A DNA stretch of 31,972 nt, from contig CAJUOO010000035.1 of assembly GCA_910588535.1 (NCBI GenBank), positions 1 to 31,972 on the forward strand. Reading direction: 5' to 3'. The notes below the pieces were generated by a model. It worked only from the letters and a program-made list of their open reading frames with translations. It had not been told where the DNA came from and searched no databases. The stretch is from an uncultured Lachnospiraceae bacterium (lineage in GTDB: Bacteria > Bacillota > Clostridia > Lachnospirales > Lachnospiraceae). The position numbers were made by a program, and so were the translations under genes. Every line of letters starts with the position of its first letter. The stretch's first letter is position 1. This document shows positions 15,875-25,258 of this stretch, piece by piece.

Positions 15875-17416
15875 ATGAGCAAGAAACCTACCGTATTAAT
15901 GATTTTGGACGGATATGGATTAAATGAGAAGAAAGATGGAAATGCGGTCGTTACAGCGAAAACTCCTGTGATGGATAAGCTGATGAGCACCTGCCCATAT
16001 GTAAAGGGCAATGCGAGCGGTATGGCCGTGGGACTTCCTGACGGGCAGATGGGCAACTCGGAGGTTGGACATCTGAATATGGGTGCTGGCCGTATTGTAT
16101 ATCAGGAATTGACCAGAATTACCAAAGAGATTCAGGATGGTGTATTTTTTGATAATAAAGCTCTGCTGCAAGCGGTGGAGAATTGTAAGAAAAATCAATC
16201 TGCACTTCATATGTTTGGCTTGCTGTCTGACGGCGGCGTGCACAGTCACAACACTCACCTGTATGCTTTGCTGGAGCTGGCTAAACGACATGGGCTTGAG
16301 AAGGTCTATGTACATTGCTTTTTGGATGGGCGTGACACAGCTCCAACATCAGGCAAAGGTTTTGCGGAGGAGCTGACAAAGAAAATGGCAGAGATCGGCA
16401 TAGGAGAGATAGTCTCTGTTATGGGGCGCTACTATGCGATGGACAGAGATAACCGTTGGGATCGTGTGGAGAAGGCATACCGCGCTTTGGTTTATGGTGA
16501 GGGAAATCCCGCAGAGGACGGGGTATCTGCAATTCAGAAGTCCTATGATGACGGAAAGACGGATGAATTTGTGGTTCCGGCAGTGGTGAAGAGAGATGGG
16601 GAGCCAGTAGGACGAATCAAGGATAAGGATTCCATAATTTTCTTTAACTTTAGACCAGATCGTGCAAGGGAGATCACAAGAGCGTTTTGTGATGATGCTT
16701 TTGATGGATTTGCAAGGGAAAAACGCATGGATCTGACTTATATCTGTTTTACAGAGTATGATGTCACAATCCCTAATAAAGAGATCGCCTTCCACAAGGT
16801 GTCCATCACAAACACGTTTGGAGAATTTCTTGCCGCAAATCATATGAAACAGGCGAGAATTGCCGAGACAGAGAAATATGCACATGTAACCTTTTTCTTT
16901 AATGGTGGTGTGGAGGAACCTAATGAAGGGGAGGATCGCATCTTGGTAAAATCCCCGAAGGTGGCAACCTATGATTTAAAGCCGGAGATGAGTGCGTATG
17001 AAGTTTGTGATAAGCTCACGGAGGCGATTCGCTCTAAGAAATATGATGTGATTATTATTAATTTTGCCAACCCTGATATGGTAGGTCACACCGGCGTGAT
17101 GGAGGCAGCGGTCAAAGCTGTGGAGGCGGTAGATGAATGTGTAGGAAAAGCTGTGGAAGCGATTGAAGAGGTAGATGGACAGATGTTTATCTGTGCCGAT
17201 CATGGAAATGCAGAACAGCTTATTGACTATGAGACAGGGGACAGCTTTACGGCGCACACTACAAATCAAGTGCCATTTATATTAGTGAACGCAGATCCTT
17301 CCTATGAGCTTAGAGAAGGTGGATGCCTTGCTGATATTATACCGACATTAATCGAGCTGATGGGAATGAACCAGCCAGCAGAAATGACGGGAAAATCGCT
17401 GTTAATTAAAAAGTAA
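15875..17416 (+). CDS. gpmI: Phosphoglycerate mutase, cofactor-independent
   Basis: 513 residues. Converts 3- to 2-phosphoglycerate through a phosphoserine with two Mn2+. Visible: MILDGYGLN with metal ligand D12, the catalytic serine S62 in GNSEVGHLNMGAGR, the phosphate region LDGRDTAP, and the C-terminal ligands CADHGNAEQ and HTTNQVPF. The start at 15875 (MSKKPTVLMILDG) follows GAAAGGA and matches the family N-terminus, whereas the longer upstream frame runs through the repeat and lacks similarity. The gene lies about 200 bases after tpiA, past its terminator, so it may have its own promoter, which I cannot clearly see. Confidence 0.96.
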   Translation: MSKKPTVLMILDGYGLNEKKDGNAVVTAKTPVMDKLMSTCPYVKGNASGMAVGLPDGQMGNSEVGHLNMGAGRIVYQELTRITKEIQDGVFFDNKALLQAVENCKKNQSALHMFGLLSDGGVHSHNTHLYALLELAKRHGLEKVYVHCFLDGRDTAPTSGKGFAEELTKKMAEIGIGEIVSVMGRYYAMDRDNRWDRVEKAYRALVYGEGNPAEDGVSAIQKSYDDGKTDEFVVPAVVKRDGEPVGRIKDKDSIIFFNFRPDRAREITRAFCDDAFDGFAREKRMDLTYICFTEYDVTIPNKEIAFHKVSITNTFGEFLAANHMKQARIAETEKYAHVTFFFNGGVEEPNEGEDRILVKSPKVATYDLKPEMSAYEVCDKLTEAIRSKKYDVIIINFANPDMVGHTGVMEAAVKAVEAVDECVGKAVEAIEEVDGQMFICADHGNAEQLIDYETGDSFTAHTTNQVPFILVNADPSYELREGGCLADIIPTLIELMGMNQPAEMTGKSLLIKK

Positions 17417-17475
17417 ATCTGCATAGACAAGAAAGTGTAAAATAATATTGTGTCGTTATTTTGCTCAAAAATCTG

Positions 17476-17504
17476 TTGACAAATTCCTTATATTTGGATA
17501 CAAT
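17476..17504 (+). promoter_or_regulatory. Promoter of the alpha-glucoside operon
   Basis: Perfect TTGACA (17476-17481), 17-base spacer, TACAAT (17499-17504). The transcript would start near 17511 and enter the antiterminator site about 10 bases later. Confidence 0.85.
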
Positions 17505-17520
17505 TTATATATAAAGAGAT

Positions 17521-17551
17521 GAGGAATGTTACTGTGTAGGCAGGCTTAACC
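17521..17551 (+). promoter_or_regulatory. Ribonucleic antiterminator (RAT) site for a LicT/BglG-type protein
   Basis: GGAATGTTACTG followed by GCAGGC and AACC reproduces the arrangement of RAT sites (GGATTGTTACTG...GCAGGC...AACC) bound as a hairpin by BglG/LicT/SacY proteins. Its 3' half (from 17541) is the same sequence as the 5' arm of the terminator, so the two folds exclude each other. The matching protein is encoded by the second gene of the operon. Confidence 0.85.
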
Positions 17552-17619
17552 AAGATCTTTTGACTAGTACATAGGATTATTATGTGTATTAACCAGAGAT
17601 ATTTGTTAAGCCTGTTTTT
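17541..17619 (+). terminator. Leader terminator overlapping the RAT site
   Basis: CAGGCTTAAC (17541-17550) pairs perfectly with GTTAAGCCTG (17605-17614), followed by TTTTT. It should stop transcription before the EIIA gene unless the RAT hairpin is stabilised by the antiterminator. Confidence 0.85.
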
Positions 17620-17674
17620 ATGTGCATTTCCTACATTTCTGATATTTAATTTAAGAGAAAAGGAGGGACAGACA

Positions 17675-18175
17675 ATGGGTATTTTTTCACGTTTTCTGGA
17701 CAAATCGAAGGAGGGCAAGGAAGACGAAAAAGTGGTGTTTAGCCCGCTCGCCGGTGAGGTAGTTCCGCTGGAATCTGTAAGTGATCCTGTATTTGCGGAA
17801 AAGACAATGGGTGATGGAGTGGCGATTATACCTTCTGAGGGAAAGCTCTACGCTCCGATAAGCGGTGTGGTGCAGGCGTTATTTCCCACGGGTCATGCTA
17901 TTGCAATCACGGGAGATAACGGCATCAGCGTTATGCTTCACATTGGAATTGACACGGTTGAGATGGAAGGAAAAGGGTTTACGGCACATGTGAGCCAAGA
18001 GGATCGCGTGGAAAAGGGACAGCTTCTGATTACCTTTGATATTGACACAATCAAAGCAGAAGGTTATGAGACTACCACGATGATAGTTCTGCCAGAAGGC
18101 GAGGATTTAGGGAACCTCAACAAGACAGAATTAAAAGAGATCGCACCGCAGGAAAAATTGCTGTGGCTTAATTAA
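17675..18175 (+). CDS. PTS glucose-family EIIA component
   Basis: 166 residues, a free-standing EIIA of the glucose/sucrose family (Crr-like). It accepts phosphate from HPr on the histidine in SVMLHIGIDTVEM (H89), with the partner histidine H74 (PTGHAIAI), and donates it to the cysteine of EIIB. ATG follows AGGAGGG; the longer frame starting upstream passes through the leader terminator and is not used. First gene of the alpha-glucoside operon, supplying the EIIA that the downstream EIICB lacks. Confidence 0.92.
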   Translation: MGIFSRFLDKSKEGKEDEKVVFSPLAGEVVPLESVSDPVFAEKTMGDGVAIIPSEGKLYAPISGVVQALFPTGHAIAITGDNGISVMLHIGIDTVEMEGKGFTAHVSQEDRVEKGQLLITFDIDTIKAEGYETTTMIVLPEGEDLGNLNKTELKEIAPQEKLLWLN

Positions 18176-18198
18176 GTTGAAGGGGGCGTTTCCCTAGT

Positions 18199-19035
18199 AT
18201 GCAGATTAAGAGAGTTTACAATAATAATGTTGTGATGGTCAGCAATGAGGATAGTGAAGAGGAAATGATCGTGATCGGCAAGGGGCTGGCTTTTCAGAGA
18301 AGGGCAGGAGATCTGCTTGACACAGAGCGGATCGAGAAGGTTTTTACCCTTAGGGATAAAAATGTACTAAATCGTTTGGAAAAGCTGATTCGGGATATAC
18401 CATCCGTGTATCTCACGATAGCGGAAGAAATTGTGGAGATGCTTAAGTCCGAGTCCAACCTTGAGATTGACGAGAATATCTATATTACCTTGACCGATCA
18501 TATTAGTATGTCTCTGGAGCGGGAGAAGAATCATATTATATGTGAAAATCCACTTCTTATGGAAATCAAGCAATTTTATAAAATGGAGTTTGAGCTGTCA
18601 CGGAAGGCGGCGCAGATTATCTACAATTATATGAATATCTGGATTTCGGAAGAGGAGATGGGTTTTATTGCACTTCATATTGTAAATGCCTCCATGAAGC
18701 AGCGTTCGGATACTTTAATAAACAGCATCCAGATGATCAGCGATATACTAAAGATTGTACAGGAAAGTGTTCCAATAGAGATGAACAGGGATTCTTTAAT
18801 GTATGACCGCTTTGTGCGGCACCTACAGTTTTTTGCCAGAAGAGTGCTGGATAAGGGGGAGGAGCAGCTTCAGACAGAGCTTAAGGGAGTGCTGGAGCGC
18901 AGCGAGTATACTGAGGAATTTGCCTGTGTGGAGCGAATCGCAGATTATATTGAACATACTTACGGTAAAAAAGTTACAGAAGCAGAAAAAGGATATCTGG
19001 CTTATCACGTTATTCTTATATTTGCAAACAGATAG
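18199..19035 (+). CDS. licT: LicT/BglG-family transcription antiterminator
   Basis: 278 residues: an RNA-binding CAT domain (1-56, MQIKRVYNNNVVMV... IGKGLAFQ) and two PTS regulation domains, PRD1 (about 65-170) and PRD2 (about 175-278). The four phosphorylatable histidines are in place: H101, H160, H208 and H270. By family knowledge EII phosphorylates PRD1 to switch it off without sugar, and HPr phosphorylates PRD2 to activate it when better sugars are absent. It would bind the RAT at 17521 and so control its own operon. AAGGGGG lies upstream of the ATG at 18199. Confidence 0.94.
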   Translation: MQIKRVYNNNVVMVSNEDSEEEMIVIGKGLAFQRRAGDLLDTERIEKVFTLRDKNVLNRLEKLIRDIPSVYLTIAEEIVEMLKSESNLEIDENIYITLTDHISMSLEREKNHIICENPLLMEIKQFYKMEFELSRKAAQIIYNYMNIWISEEEMGFIALHIVNASMKQRSDTLINSIQMISDILKIVQESVPIEMNRDSLMYDRFVRHLQFFARRVLDKGEEQLQTELKGVLERSEYTEEFACVERIADYIEHTYGKKVTEAEKGYLAYHVILIFANR

Positions 19036-19098
19036 TGGAGGAGGCTTGTGAGCCATATTGACTTTGCGCAATAAAACAGCGCGGAAATGAGGATAATA

Positions 19099-20676
19099 AT
19101 GAAAGACAAACTAAAAAGCACGCTTGAACGATTTTCAAAATCAATTGTACAGCCGCTTATGTATCTTTCGGTGGCTGGTACAATTCTTATCTTGGGCATC
19201 CTGCTGACCAATACATCAATTACATCAAAAGTTACATTTTTGCAGGCAGCGCCTTTTCAACTGATAGGAAAGATGATCTATGATCCTCTGATGTTTTTGA
19301 TCAATAATTTAAGTATTATCTTCTGTGTGGGAATTGCAGGAGCAATGGCGAAGAAGGATAAGGGGCATGCATCCCTGATAGCCTTGATGTCATATTTTTT
19401 GTTCCTAAATGGAAACAATATCACCTTAAATTTTTTTGGAAAGATTGCTCAGCCGGGCATGCTGGGGCTATATGGAACAGGGCAGGCTACAGTGATGGGA
19501 ATCCAAGTGCTGGATATGGGTGTATTCGGCGGTATTATTTTGGGCTGTCTGACGGGCTCATTGTTTAATAAACTTGGCGGCAAGCAGTTTAAGGGATATT
19601 TCTCCATGTTCTCAGGAGTGCGTTTTCCTTTCCTGATTATGATACCTGTGTCCCTCGTTATGGGCTTTGCAGTAGCATTTATATGGCCTGTAGTGCAGAC
19701 CGTGATCGCTGCGCTTGCAACTTTAATTAAACAGAGTGGAAATATTGGACTTTTCCTTTATGGTGTATTAAATAAGCTTTTGGTTCCTACAGGACTTCAT
19801 CATCTGATCTATGCACCTTTCCAGTTTACTGATGTAGGTGGTACATTAGTATTAGGAGAGCAGGTGATTGCGGGTGCGTATCCAATCCGTGTAGCAGAGA
19901 TGAATATGCCAGATGTGATGTTTTCTGATTCTACATATTTTAACAGCTATTCCTTTAACAACTTATTCCCTTACCTTGGTATCAGCCTTGCATTTATCAC
20001 GACTGCATACAAGCAGAATAAGGAAAAGACAAAAGCGATGATGGTTCCGCTTATGGTGGCAGCAGTGCTTTCTTGTATCACAGAGCCTATCGACTTTATC
20101 TTTGTATTTGCAGCGCCTGTTTTATTTGGTGTTCACTCTCTTATCAGTGGTGTGAGTTTAGTATTGTTGAAGGTTTTACATATTCCGGCATCGACAAGTG
20201 GAGGTATTGTCAATATTATGATCTCTAATCTTGTGCTTGGAGTTAAGAAAACCAACTGGCCGATGTTGTTTGTCTTTGGTGCGGTTGTGGCAGTAGCATA
20301 TTATTTCCTGTTTGTGTTTATGATTAAGAAGATGAATCTTAAGACACCGGGGCGTGAGGATGTGGAGGCAACAGCTCCTCAGGTTAGCCAAGCAAGTGCA
20401 AAGGCAGCTTCTGCTCCTAAGAGTGCAAATGAGAAGCAGGCAGATGCCATGAATATTATCGAGGGACTTGGTGGAAAAGCAAATATTGAGTCTGTGGATA
20501 ACTGCTTTACAAGGCTTCGTGTCAATGTAAAGGATGAGACATTGATTAATGAGGATATTATCAATCGTGTAAAGAACAGTGGAATTAAGCGCAAGGGAAA
20601 GGATATCCAGATAATCTTTGGCATGCAGGTAGCTGCTGTGCGAGGAGAAGTTGAGGATATGCTGGATAAATTATAA
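19099..20676 (+). CDS. PTS EIICB component, alpha-glucoside type
   Basis: 525 residues. The EIIC membrane domain (about 1-420, some ten hydrophobic segments) carries the sugar channel with the family block TGLHHLIYAPF; a short Ala/Ser linker leads to the EIIB domain (about 445-525) with the phospho-cysteine C469 in SVDNCFTRLRV. The layout and order match the alpha-glucoside/maltose class (MalX/GlvC/AglA-like), and the GH4 gene next door supports an alpha-glucoside substrate. The ATG at 19099 is preferred to that at 19087, because GAGGAT is placed correctly for it. Confidence 0.9.
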   Translation: MKDKLKSTLERFSKSIVQPLMYLSVAGTILILGILLTNTSITSKVTFLQAAPFQLIGKMIYDPLMFLINNLSIIFCVGIAGAMAKKDKGHASLIALMSYFLFLNGNNITLNFFGKIAQPGMLGLYGTGQATVMGIQVLDMGVFGGIILGCLTGSLFNKLGGKQFKGYFSMFSGVRFPFLIMIPVSLVMGFAVAFIWPVVQTVIAALATLIKQSGNIGLFLYGVLNKLLVPTGLHHLIYAPFQFTDVGGTLVLGEQVIAGAYPIRVAEMNMPDVMFSDSTYFNSYSFNNLFPYLGISLAFITTAYKQNKEKTKAMMVPLMVAAVLSCITEPIDFIFVFAAPVLFGVHSLISGVSLVLLKVLHIPASTSGGIVNIMISNLVLGVKKTNWPMLFVFGAVVAVAYYFLFVFMIKKMNLKTPGREDVEATAPQVSQASAKAASAPKSANEKQADAMNIIEGLGGKANIESVDNCFTRLRVNVKDETLINEDIINRVKNSGIKRKGKDIQIIFGMQVAAVRGEVEDMLDKL

Positions 20677-20709
20677 AAGAAGAAATAAGATAAAGGAGGA
20701 TAAAGCATT

Positions 20710-22059
20710 ATGATTATTACTATTGTTGGCGGCGGAAGTACATTTACACCGGGAATTGTGAAATCAATCGCGCTTCGCAGAGAGGAGCTTGGGGTTGATG
20801 AGGTTAGATTGTTTGACATTGATGAGACTCGTCAATATAAGGTAAGTCTTGTAGTGGACTGGATTCTCAAGGATATGAATTCTCCGATCAAGCTTACAGT
20901 GACGACAGATGAGGAGACAGCTTATAAGGATTCAAATTTTATCTTCGCTCAGATGCGTGTCGGCAAATATGCGATGAGAGAGCAGGATGAGAAGATTCCG
21001 CTTCGCCATGGCTGTGTTGGACAGGAAACCTGTGGATGTGGTGGGCTTGCCTACGGACTTAGAACCATGTATCCGATGATGAAGGTTATCGATGATGTGG
21101 AGAAATATGCAGCAAAGGATTATTGGATCTTGAATTATTCCAATCCTGCGGCGGTTGTTTCTGAGGCTTGCCGTGTGCTTCGTCCTCATGCGAGAGTGAT
21201 CAATATCTGTGATATGCCGATCGCAATTATGGAGATGGTGGGAAGATGCTTAGATGTTCCTCAATTTACAGATTTTGATTTCAATTATTTTGGATTAAAT
21301 CATTTTGGATGGTTTACAGAGCTTACCTATCAGGGAAGAGATCTGAAGAAGGAGATCTGTGATTATGTGATGGAGCACAAGACATTATTGCCTCCTGATG
21401 TAATAGAGAAGTTGAGAGCTCGTGAGGCAGTGGGCGAGCGCCATCTTAATTCTTCTTGGATTCATACATGGAATAATGTATATAAGGTGCTAAATCTGAA
21501 TCCTGAATACTTGCCTAATACGTATCTGCAGTATTACCTTCTGTCTAAGGATGTAGTAGAAGAATCCGATCCGAACCATACAAGAGCAAATGAGGTTATG
21601 GAGACAAGAGAGAAGGATTTATTTGAGGGAATCGATCACTATATCGCTACTGGTGAGGTGACAGCAAAGGCATTTTATCATGGAGCACATGGAAACTATA
21701 TTGCAGATTTGGCAAGTGCGCTGAAAAATGATTCCAAAAAGAAATTTATTGTAATTGTGGAGAATAAGGGTGCGATCGAGAACATTGCCAGCGATGCCAT
21801 GGTTGAAGTGCCAGCTTATATGGGAAAGAATGGTCCAGAGGTTGTATGTCAAGGAAAGATAGGGGACTTCTACAAAGGTCTGATGGAGCAGCAGCTTGCA
21901 TCTGAGAAACTGTTGATTCAGGGAGGAATTGAGGGATCCTACAATAAAGTATGGAAATCCTTTACCATGAACAAGACAGTTCCTTCTGCTACAGTGGCAA
22001 AAGCTATCTTGGATGATATGATAATAGCAAACAAGGAATTTTGGCCGGAGTTAAAATAA
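20710..22059 (+). CDS. 6-phospho-alpha-glucosidase, glycoside hydrolase family 4
   Basis: 449 residues. Cleaves 6-phospho-alpha-glucosides brought in by the PTS to glucose 6-phosphate and the free partner sugar, by an NAD+- and Mn2+-dependent redox mechanism unique to GH4. The N-terminal NAD+ loop is VGGGSTFTPG; the metal ligands are C167 in CDMP and H198 in GLNHFG. CDMP at this place is the known sign of alpha-specific members, in contrast to CNVP in beta-specific ones. AAGGAGG lies ahead of the ATG, 33 bases after the EIICB gene. Last gene of the operon. Confidence 0.94.
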   Translation: MIITIVGGGSTFTPGIVKSIALRREELGVDEVRLFDIDETRQYKVSLVVDWILKDMNSPIKLTVTTDEETAYKDSNFIFAQMRVGKYAMREQDEKIPLRHGCVGQETCGCGGLAYGLRTMYPMMKVIDDVEKYAAKDYWILNYSNPAAVVSEACRVLRPHARVINICDMPIAIMEMVGRCLDVPQFTDFDFNYFGLNHFGWFTELTYQGRDLKKEICDYVMEHKTLLPPDVIEKLRAREAVGERHLNSSWIHTWNNVYKVLNLNPEYLPNTYLQYYLLSKDVVEESDPNHTRANEVMETREKDLFEGIDHYIATGEVTAKAFYHGAHGNYIADLASALKNDSKKKFIVIVENKGAIENIASDAMVEVPAYMGKNGPEVVCQGKIGDFYKGLMEQQLASEKLLIQGGIEGSYNKVWKSFTMNKTVPSATVAKAILDDMIIANKEFWPELK

Positions 22060-22086
22060 TAGAACTGAATAAGTGGACAGAATATG

Positions 22087-22121
22087 CGAGTAGAGAAGAT
22101 TTCTTCTCTGCTCGTTTTTTT
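22087..22121 (+). terminator. Terminator of the alpha-glucoside operon
   Basis: A 12-13 bp stem (22087-22099 with 22102-22114, one G-T wobble) followed by seven T. Confidence 0.9.
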
Positions 22122-22165
22122 CATATGGGTGCTAGAAATATGACGAAAAGGCTGACAAGTGCTTG
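22118..22165 (+). repeat. Short post-terminator repeat, copy c (diverged)
   Basis: Begins in the terminator T-run; GGGTGCTAGAAATATGACGAAAAGG aligns loosely with the copies after the tpiA and tRNA-Pro terminators. Similarity is modest and could be partly chance. Confidence 0.3.
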
Positions 22166-22190
22166 GTATACAAGTATGGAAAGCGTTCCC

Positions 22191-22262
22191 GTACTCGATT
22201 GCACAGCTCCATACAGAAGAAATATGTCATAAAAGTGGTGCATGGATCGCAGGGCGAGTAAG
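22191..22262 (+). repeat. Single diverged copy of the 87-base unit
   Basis: CAGCTCCATACAG...ATAAAAGTGGTGCATGGATCGC resembles the units at 13407-13650, and its ends pair as CTCCAT/ATGG in the same place. The remaining 22263-22345 shows nothing that I can name. Confidence 0.45.
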
Positions 22263-22345
22263 AGAAAGGAGCATCTCTAAGAGCGGTGTTTTCTTCAGAT
22301 ATTCTCTATGTCCGTGTATTATAAGTACTACATAAGAAAACTTTA

Positions 22346-22374
22346 TTGTAACAAATTAGAAATTTTGATATACT
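22346..22374 (+). promoter_or_regulatory. Candidate promoter of the GGDEF gene
   Basis: TTGTAA, a 17-base spacer and TATACT, about 45 bases ahead of the start codon. Positions may be off by one. Confidence 0.5.
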
Positions 22375-22418
22375 AAAGAGAAGATAGTTACGGGTAACAG
22401 TAAATGGAGGGAAGCCAG

Positions 22419-23846
22419 ATGAGAGAGATAGATTATGATTTCAGAAATATATTGGATCAAGAGAAAGTACAACATCTGATGGATGTAGTAGGGCTAACTC
22501 TGGGTGTAGAGATCGCTGTTGTGTCTGTGGATGGTGCTCCGATCGCAGCGACAGATGGTTTTTATAGCCTTGATAGTTCTGTGGAGCAGATGGAGATTCG
22601 TATGGTAATAGATAAAATACATCTGGCAAGCTTTCTGGTTGGTTTTTCAAGCGATCAGCCTGAGTTACATAATGATAGAGAGAGGCAAAAACAGATTCGG
22701 AAGATGCTTGAGTTGTTGATAGAGCATCTTTCAAGACTTGGGTGGGAGAACTATAAGCAGAAAAAGGAACTGACGGAGAGAAAACAACTGGAGGAAGGGC
22801 TTCAAAAAGAGAAGGCACAGCTTGAGCATAACAGAAAATATGATGCGTTGACAGGTTTGTTCAGCAGGTATTATTTTGAGGAAAAGCTGGAGGAGCTCTG
22901 TCAAAAAGAATGTTATCCTATCTCTATTATCTATGCTGATATGAATAATCTAAAGCTGATGAATGATATATTTGGACATCATCACGGCGATCTGATATTG
23001 GAGAAAATGGGCAAGCTTATGTCTGGGGAGGCAAAGCCTTCTTATATTATCGGGCGCTTGGGAGGAGATGAATTTAATATCGTGATTCCGTATGCCAAGG
23101 AGACAGAGGCGGAGGAGTATTGTAAGAGAATTGAGCAGGGATGTCGTTCTTTTGAGGGCTCTATGCTTCTTCCTTCCATCGCAATGGGATGGCGGACCAT
23201 GGAATCATCCAATGAAAAGCTGAAGGATGTTATTCGGCAGGCAGATAAGATGATGTACATTACAAAAGCAAGGATTAAACAAAATTGGAAGATTGAGAGA
23301 GATATTTTGGAAATATTGTATAAGAAGAAGTACCTTTTCAGAGAAGATATAGAAACTTTGGCGGATAGAATTAGAAAGTTTGCAGAATATATGCATTTGG
23401 AGGAGGAGAAGACAAGATTACTTATGTTTTCTGCCAAAATACAGGATATTGGGTTGATTGCTGTCCCAGAGGCAGTTGTGAAAAAATCAGATGGATGGAC
23501 GCCTGAGGAGAGGGCGGAGATGGAGAAACATACAGAGATTGGATACCGTCTTGCAAAGTATTATGAGGAGGGACTTTCGGCGATGAAAATTATCCTGCAG
23601 TCCCATGAACGTTGGGATGGACTTGGCTATCCTAATCATTTAAAAGGGAATGAGATCTTGTATGAGGCTAAGGTTCTCTATATGGTGACAACGTATAGCT
23701 GCTGGATAGACAGAAAACAGGATCGAAAGGGCATGGATATTAAGAAAGCAAGAGAACTCTTAAAAAATGAGGCGGGCAGACAATTTGATCCAGTGTTGAC
23801 AGAACAATTTCTCTGTTATCTGGAAAAAGAAGAGCCGATTGAATAA
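22419..23846 (+). CDS. GGDEF protein with degenerate HD-GYP domain
   Basis: 475 residues. An N-terminal region (1-110) resembling the start of PocR-type sensory domains (VDGAPIA at 38-44), a coiled linker (about 112-138), a GGDEF domain (about 140-290) with an intact RLGGDEF signature (GGDEF at 215-219) and DALTGLFSR, and a C-terminal HD-GYP-like domain (about 300-460). The GGDEF motif suggests active cyclic di-GMP synthesis; no RxxD inhibitory site is obvious. In the last domain HERWDG (396-401) and GYP (403-405) are kept, but the defining HD is QD (342-343), so phosphodiesterase activity is doubtful. Start at 22419 follows GGAGGG; the upstream ATG has no ribosome site. Confidence 0.87.
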   Translation: MREIDYDFRNILDQEKVQHLMDVVGLTLGVEIAVVSVDGAPIAATDGFYSLDSSVEQMEIRMVIDKIHLASFLVGFSSDQPELHNDRERQKQIRKMLELLIEHLSRLGWENYKQKKELTERKQLEEGLQKEKAQLEHNRKYDALTGLFSRYYFEEKLEELCQKECYPISIIYADMNNLKLMNDIFGHHHGDLILEKMGKLMSGEAKPSYIIGRLGGDEFNIVIPYAKETEAEEYCKRIEQGCRSFEGSMLLPSIAMGWRTMESSNEKLKDVIRQADKMMYITKARIKQNWKIERDILEILYKKKYLFREDIETLADRIRKFAEYMHLEEEKTRLLMFSAKIQDIGLIAVPEAVVKKSDGWTPEERAEMEKHTEIGYRLAKYYEEGLSAMKIILQSHERWDGLGYPNHLKGNEILYEAKVLYMVTTYSCWIDRKQDRKGMDIKKARELLKNEAGRQFDPVLTEQFLCYLEKEEPIE

Positions 23847-23912
23847 GGCTGCCAAAAAACAGTCATACTGTCAGTATAGAAGGAAATTCTAAGTAGAAGG
23901 AGGCTGTTTTTC

Positions 23913-25214
23913 ATGCAGGAAGGCTTTGAGATTATAAAAGTATATGGAAGAGAGGTGCTTGATTCTAGAGGAAATCCTACCGTGGAGGCGGAAGTTACTC
24001 TGAAAAATGGAATTGTGGGAAGAGCATCGGTGCCATCTGGTGCATCTACTGGTAAATTTGAGGCAGTTGAACTGCGAGATGGAGAGAAGCGCTACCACGG
24101 GCAGGGCGTGTTACGCGCGGTAAAGCATGTGACAGAGGAATTAAATGATGCACTTATCGATGAAAATATATTGCGTCAGACACGTCTGGACAAAAAGCTT
24201 ATTGAGGCAGATGGGACAGAGAATAAGGAAAAGCTGGGGGCTAATGCGATTTTAAGTGTTTCTATGGCAGCGGCAAAAGCGGCTGCGAAATCTCTGGGGC
24301 TTCCGCTTTACCGCTATCTTGGAGGTATCCACGCAAAACAGCTTCCCGTTCCTATGATGAATATATTAAATGGTGGGAAACACGCGGATAATACTGTGGA
24401 TATACAAGAATTTATGATTATGCCAACGGGGGCGGAAACTTTCCAGAAAGCACTTTCCATGTGCGCAGAGATCTATCATTCCCTTAAAAAGCTTTTAAAA
24501 GAGAGGGGACTGTCCACAGCGGTGGGAGACGAGGGTGGCTTTGCCCCAGATCTCAAAGATGCAAGGGAGGTTCTTACCGTGATTGTGGAGGCGGTAAAAT
24601 GTGCTGGCTACAGACCGGGCAGTGATATTATGATAGCCATGGATGTGGCGGCGAGCGAGCTTTATGAGGAGGCACATGGCTGCTATTATTTTCCGGGTGA
24701 AAGCCGCATGAGAGGCGAGGAAGTATGCCGTTCCACCAAAGAGATGATTGATTATCTTGAGGATCTGGCGAATGAATTTCCCGTTGTATCGATCGAGGAT
24801 GGACTGCATGAAGAAGACTGGGATGGATGGAGAGAATTGACAGAACGTCTGGGAGACAGAGTCCAGCTTGTGGGAGATGATCTTTTTGTCACGAACACCA
24901 AGCGATTGAAGAAGGGTATCGATCAAGGTGTGGCGAATGCGATATTGGTAAAAGTCAATCAGATAGGTTCCTTGACCGAGGCGCTGGATGCAGTCGAGAT
25001 GGCACACAAGGCAGGATACCATGCCGTGATATCTCACCGTTCCGGTGAGACAGCTGACACAACGATCGCAGATATTGCAGTGGCTGTCAATGCAGGGCAG
25101 ATCAAGACAGGTGCACCCTGCAGAAGTGACAGAACAGAAAAATATAATAGGCTTTTGCGAATAGAGGATGAGCTGGGCTGCTGTGCGGTGTATGAAAATC
25201 CATTTATAGAGTAG
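23913..25214 (+). CDS. eno: Enolase
   Basis: 433 residues, full length. Dehydrates 2-phosphoglycerate to phosphoenolpyruvate, Mg2+ dependent. Family blocks: VLDSRGNPTVE, the mobile loop SGASTGKFEA, GDEGGFAPDL with the catalytic glutamate, metal sites MDVAASE, SIEDGLHE and GDDLFVTN, the catalytic lysine in ILVKVNQIGSL, and SHRSGETAD. AAGGAGG precedes the ATG. It stands apart from the gap-gpmI run, 66 bases after the GGDEF gene with no clear promoter of its own, so readthrough from that gene is possible. Confidence 0.96.
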   Translation: MQEGFEIIKVYGREVLDSRGNPTVEAEVTLKNGIVGRASVPSGASTGKFEAVELRDGEKRYHGQGVLRAVKHVTEELNDALIDENILRQTRLDKKLIEADGTENKEKLGANAILSVSMAAAKAAAKSLGLPLYRYLGGIHAKQLPVPMMNILNGGKHADNTVDIQEFMIMPTGAETFQKALSMCAEIYHSLKKLLKERGLSTAVGDEGGFAPDLKDAREVLTVIVEAVKCAGYRPGSDIMIAMDVAASELYEEAHGCYYFPGESRMRGEEVCRSTKEMIDYLEDLANEFPVVSIEDGLHEEDWDGWRELTERLGDRVQLVGDDLFVTNTKRLKKGIDQGVANAILVKVNQIGSLTEALDAVEMAHKAGYHAVISHRSGETADTTIADIAVAVNAGQIKTGAPCRSDRTEKYNRLLRIEDELGCCAVYENPFIE

Positions 25215-25258
25215 AGGCTGCTTGGGAGAAATAGAGATTTGCGTATTATCTCTGAAAA

